A stretch of 43,564 nt of DNA. Origin: Clostridiales bacterium. GTDB lineage: Bacteria > Bacillota > Clostridia > Lachnospirales > WQUN01. The notes beneath the pieces are model-generated. The model was not told the DNA's origin. It was given only the letters and a program-made list of their open reading frames with translations, and ran no database searches. Shown here one piece after another: positions 41,037-43,564 of this stretch. The stretch spans positions 1-43,564 of the forward strand of contig JAISWZ010000372.1 in assembly GCA_031270945.1 (NCBI GenBank), written 5' to 3'. Each line of letters begins with the position of its first letter. The first letter of the stretch is position 1. The translations under genes and the position numbers were made by a program.

Positions 41037-42053
41037 TTAGCCTCGGCCTTTCTTCGCGAAATCCATGGCGACTGTCCAACCCAAGATCTCTGTTATGGTA
41101 GCGGCTATCGCTCCATTGAGTGCCCAGCCCACGCCAGGAATCAGCATGAGCCCTAGCTTTGCGGCTGCGCGGCCAGCAAGAGGGGCGGCCACTGTCGCTA
41201 GAAGAACCTTGGCGTCAGACTTTGTGATCTCGTTGTTAAAGACTTTGCCCAAGCCAATAACCATTGAGATCTGCGCGGTGGTGATGGGAATGGAATCAGC
41301 TACAGGAACAGGGATGAAAGCGCAAGCGGCGGTGACTAAGGCGGCCCCGTGGATAATGGAATGGCAGGCTATTTGCTGGGGCTTGGTCATGGTGGTCTTG
41401 GCGGCTGACTTGATAGTATTTAAAGTCTCTTTGAAATTTACTTGCGCTTGCGCGACCTCTTTTGTCTCTTCGGGCCCTTCTGGATTATTAGCGATCCCTT
41501 CGAGCCCTTCTAAATTTTCAGCGATGTATTCGAGCCCTTCTGGACTCTGGGAGCTAAGAAAGAAAATGAGGTAATCGTCTATGAACTCATGGATCAGGGC
41601 GCTGTACTGAGCCCTCAGGGCGGAGTTGTTGTCGGATGAGAAAGCTTTCTTGACCCACTGGACGCCCTCCGACATGGCGTTATTAGGCGGGACTATAACG
41701 TCCGGGTGCTCTAGCTGCATGCTTTTGCAGTATTCCTTGAATTGCTTGTACTCTGAAAATGGCAGGTCGGTGTCTTTTGCGGAGATGGCGCATTTGCCTC
41801 CTGCCCAGCCAATCCTGCCCCCGAACTTCTTGTAGTGCTGGGTGATGTCTGGGACGTAGGTCTTGGCGCTTTTGCCGATGAATATGAATTTCGCTTCAGA
41901 AAAGGCGGAGTCTGAGAGCGAGGCCATGCCTTTGTACTCATCAAGCGTCCAGCATTCCGCGCTGATGTCCAGCTCTTTGACAAAAGAGGCCAGGTTTTGG
42001 GCATGCTCAGAGGCTGCCTTATCCACGCTTACTACGTATAACGGGTTTTGCAT
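41037..42053 (-). CDS. DUF697-like membrane protein with Rossmann-like N-terminus
   Basis: A 338-residue protein in two parts. Residues 1-~110 alternate strands and helices (LYVVSVDKAA, HAQNLASFVKEL, AECWTLDEY, AKFIFIGKSA), a Rossmannoid pattern that faintly recalls TIR or SEFIR folds; no catalytic residue can be assigned. Residues ~225-335 match the DUF697/YcjF type of membrane module: HSIIHGAALVTAACAFIPVP, ISMVIGLGKVF, LIPGVGWALNGAIAA. In known proteins that module is usually attached to a GTPase domain, which is absent here. Between them lies a 10-residue repeat (EGLEYIAENL type). ATG at 42053 follows TGGAGG. A TPR-like gene lies directly upstream (32-base gap), so the two are probably co-transcribed. 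Function unknown; conflict or stress roles are only a guess. Confidence 0.75.
   Translation of the reverse strand: MQNPLYVVSVDKAASEHAQNLASFVKELDISAECWTLDEYKGMASLSDSAFSEAKFIFIGKSAKTYVPDITQHYKKFGGRIGWAGGKCAISAKDTDLPFSEYKQFKEYCKSMQLEHPDVIVPPNNAMSEGVQWVKKAFSSDNNSALRAQYSALIHEFIDDYLIFFLSSQSPEGLEYIAENLEGLEGIANNPEGPEETKEVAQAQVNFKETLNTIKSAAKTTMTKPQQIACHSIIHGAALVTAACAFIPVPVADSIPITTAQISMVIGLGKVFNNEITKSDAKVLLATVAAPLAGRAAAKLGLMLIPGVGWALNGAIAATITEILGWTVAMDFAKKGRG
41471..41560 (-). repeat. Three 30-bp in-frame repeats in the DUF697-like gene
   Basis: CGRGCCCTTCT recurs at exact 30-base steps (41471, 41501, 41531), encoding EGLEYIAENL, EGLEGIANNP and EGPEETKEVA. The frame is kept, so it is a recent or tolerated expansion in the linker. 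Confidence 0.8.
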
Positions 42054-42085
42054 CTGTTCGCCTCCAGGGAATTGTTATGGGAGAA

Positions 42086-43564
42086 TTATTTTGCCACTTC
42101 CCTCATCTTGTCAATGAGCTTTGGCGCCTCTTCCGCTATCTGCAGAGTGAATCCCGCAGTGAGAATCTCTGAGCTTAAGCGCTGGGCTTCAACAGAGAAA
42201 GCGGAGATGTTGTCAGCGCTAGCGGATACAACTGCCGTCTTCAGCTTGCTCTCGGCGAACTTGAATGATTCGGCAAGCGCCTTGTTATTGCTCAGGAACT
42301 TTTGCAATGAGGATGAGATCGCCGCGAAGCTATCGCATATGGCATTGGCGTTGACTGAGGACTTGCTGGTTCTAAGCTTGAATACTATCCTTCTGGCCAT
42401 GGCTTGGTACTCGTCTGAGAGCTTGGCCTTGCGGGCGTCGACAAGGAGCTTTTCAGACAGGTCCGCGTTGTCTGTCCACTGGAGGACGTTTTCCTCTCCG
42501 GCTATGGCTTTGAGCGTTTCGTACTCATTGCGGCTGGACTTGGCAAAGTAGATTCTGCTAAGGAGTATCCCGTTAAGCCCGATGTTGTAGTCATTGGCTA
42601 TCATTTCCCTCAAAGGGAGGATGCAGTCGTCAAACTTCTTGAGCTGGAGGTTGACAAGGATGCTTAGCTGAAGGATGTCGTAGTTGTCTCCGGCAAGCCT
42701 CAGCGCCTTTTTTAGAAGCGTCTCCACTTCCGGGTTGTTGGGCTCAAGGAGCGAAAGGTGCTCTATGCAGCAGGAAGCGGCAACAATGTCTTCCCTCAGG
42801 AACTCGAAGTGGCTCTTGTGGTACTCGCGGTAAGCCTGCAAGGCCTCATTCCTGTAGCCCGCAGAGAAAGACGCGTATTGAGCTCCCCTGAACACCTCCA
42901 TTGCTGCGTTTCCCTTGTGGTACCAAAACGGAGGGAATGCGGCGAACCTTTCTGACATGACGTCTAGCCGCTCAAACCTCTTCAAGGGATCCGGATCAAG
43001 CAGCGCCTCGCTGTAGCGGGAGAGCTGCTTCGGGGAAAGCCTGAACCTGTCATCGAAGTCGTAGTCTTCGGACAGCTTCCAGGAAGTTTCAAAGAGCTTC
43101 GCCTTAAGCCCGTAAAGCTGCTCCAGCTCGTGCCTTCTAAGCGTCCATTCGCTCTTGTCCTTGTCAAGGGAGTACTGGCTTTTGTTTCTGCGGTAGTTCA
43201 TGTAGCCCGTTCCGATTTGGGCCGCTACCGCTATGGCGATGGAAGCCGGGTTTCCCGTGAACAGCATCCCAGGGTTGGGCATGGCTGACCAGATGGCGTT
43301 TTTCAGCTTCTGCTGGTACTCCTTCTCAACAAACCCCAAGTCGCCCGCCTGGATTTCAAGGTAGGTGACAGTGTCCAGTATCTGCTTCAAGACCTCAAGC
43401 AAAGCGGGGTGCTTTACGAAGTTCTGCATGTTAAGGTTGTTCAATATTGCCTCTCGCTCTTGCTTTAAGACGATGATGTCTTTGCTGTCAATGATTTGCG
43501 AGATCGAGACGGCGCAAAGATTCAAGGCGTACGCCACCTTTGTCTTTTCTTCCTGAGGCAGAGC
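42086..43564 (-). CDS. TPR-like helical-repeat protein (5' partial)
   Basis: The frame stays open to the window edge, giving ALPQEEKTK before the first internal GTG at 43537, so the true start lies outside. After ~100 residues comes a Gly/Ala-rich, possibly membrane-interacting segment (NPGMLFTGNPASIAIAVAAQ). The central part, ~200-360, looks like tetratricopeptide-type helix pairs (PPFWYHKGNAAMEVF, ALQAYREYHKSHFEFL, DNYDILQLSILVNLQLKKFDDC). The C-terminal ~120 residues are Ser/Ala-rich helices. There is no nucleotide-binding motif in the visible part. It is followed by the DUF697-like gene 32 bases later. Role probably as a scaffold; inference. Confidence 0.75.
   Translation of the reverse strand, partial: ALPQEEKTKVAYALNLCAVSISQIIDSKDIIVLKQEREAILNNLNMQNFVKHPALLEVLKQILDTVTYLEIQAGDLGFVEKEYQQKLKNAIWSAMPNPGMLFTGNPASIAIAVAAQIGTGYMNYRRNKSQYSLDKDKSEWTLRRHELEQLYGLKAKLFETSWKLSEDYDFDDRFRLSPKQLSRYSEALLDPDPLKRFERLDVMSERFAAFPPFWYHKGNAAMEVFRGAQYASFSAGYRNEALQAYREYHKSHFEFLREDIVAASCCIEHLSLLEPNNPEVETLLKKALRLAGDNYDILQLSILVNLQLKKFDDCILPLREMIANDYNIGLNGILLSRIYFAKSSRNEYETLKAIAGEENVLQWTDNADLSEKLLVDARKAKLSDEYQAMARRIVFKLRTSKSSVNANAICDSFAAISSSLQKFLSNNKALAESFKFAESKLKTAVVSASADNISAFSVEAQRLSSEILTAGFTLQIAEEAPKLIDKMREVAK

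Overview
The window reads like a chromosomal segment of a Bacillota (Firmicutes, Clostridia-like) bacterium. Most genes have strong AGGAGG-type ribosome binding sites. There is a tightly overlapping murA - walJ-like - rlmH run, an S41 protease of the CtpA/CtpB type, SLH-domain surface proteins and a SleL/YaaH-like GH18 protein. Genus and species cannot be told from this sequence. An OmpA-like domain at the left edge raises the question of a diderm envelope, but nothing else in the window settles it.

Layout. (1) 1-5562, plus strand: an operon of a Big/OmpA-like surface protein (cut by the window edge), an 83-aa protein, a coiled-coil protein and a large AAA+ protein with two CbxX/SpoVK-type ATPase modules behind a probable degenerate third one. 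(2) 5772-10815, minus strand: S41 protease, SLH-GH18 protein and class I mannose-6-phosphate isomerase. (3) 11265-18099, minus strand: the most interesting block, a five-gene phospho-signalling operon in the order VWA, VWA, PP2C, protein kinase, PP2C-fusion. A near-consensus promoter (18214-18242) lies upstream and a hairpin with a T-run lies at the end. It resembles the TerY-type vWA/PP2C/kinase triads known from tellurite-resistance-related systems, but the VWA and PP2C genes are duplicated. The last gene appears to be a PP2C fused through a Gln/Pro-rich linker to a degenerate kinase C-lobe plus the same CPWC zinc ribbon that ends the true kinase. (4) 18100-21774: gene-poor, repeat-rich sequence with a membrane-anchored unknown protein, an orphan MNT-like nucleotidyltransferase and an SseB-like protein. 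(5) 21775-31107, minus strand: two giant secreted fibronectin-III-like proteins with SLH-like C-termini. (6) 31708-39961, plus strand: a MATE transporter, then after 1.8 kb without a clear gene the murA cluster, two sugar-phosphate isomerase/epimerase-like TIM barrels and a small acidic protein. (7) 40195-43564, minus strand: a small helical protein, a DUF697-like membrane protein with a Rossmann-like N-terminus, and a TPR-like protein cut by the window edge.

Working picture. Kinase, phosphatases and VWA proteins would form a reversible phosphorylation switch. The neighbouring AAA+ operon, with its coiled-coil and peptidoglycan-binding partners, is a candidate target; this link is inferred from proximity only. 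A dispersed family of palindromic elements with GCATATCCCAAAATT arms punctuates the intergenic spaces, especially around the signalling operon.
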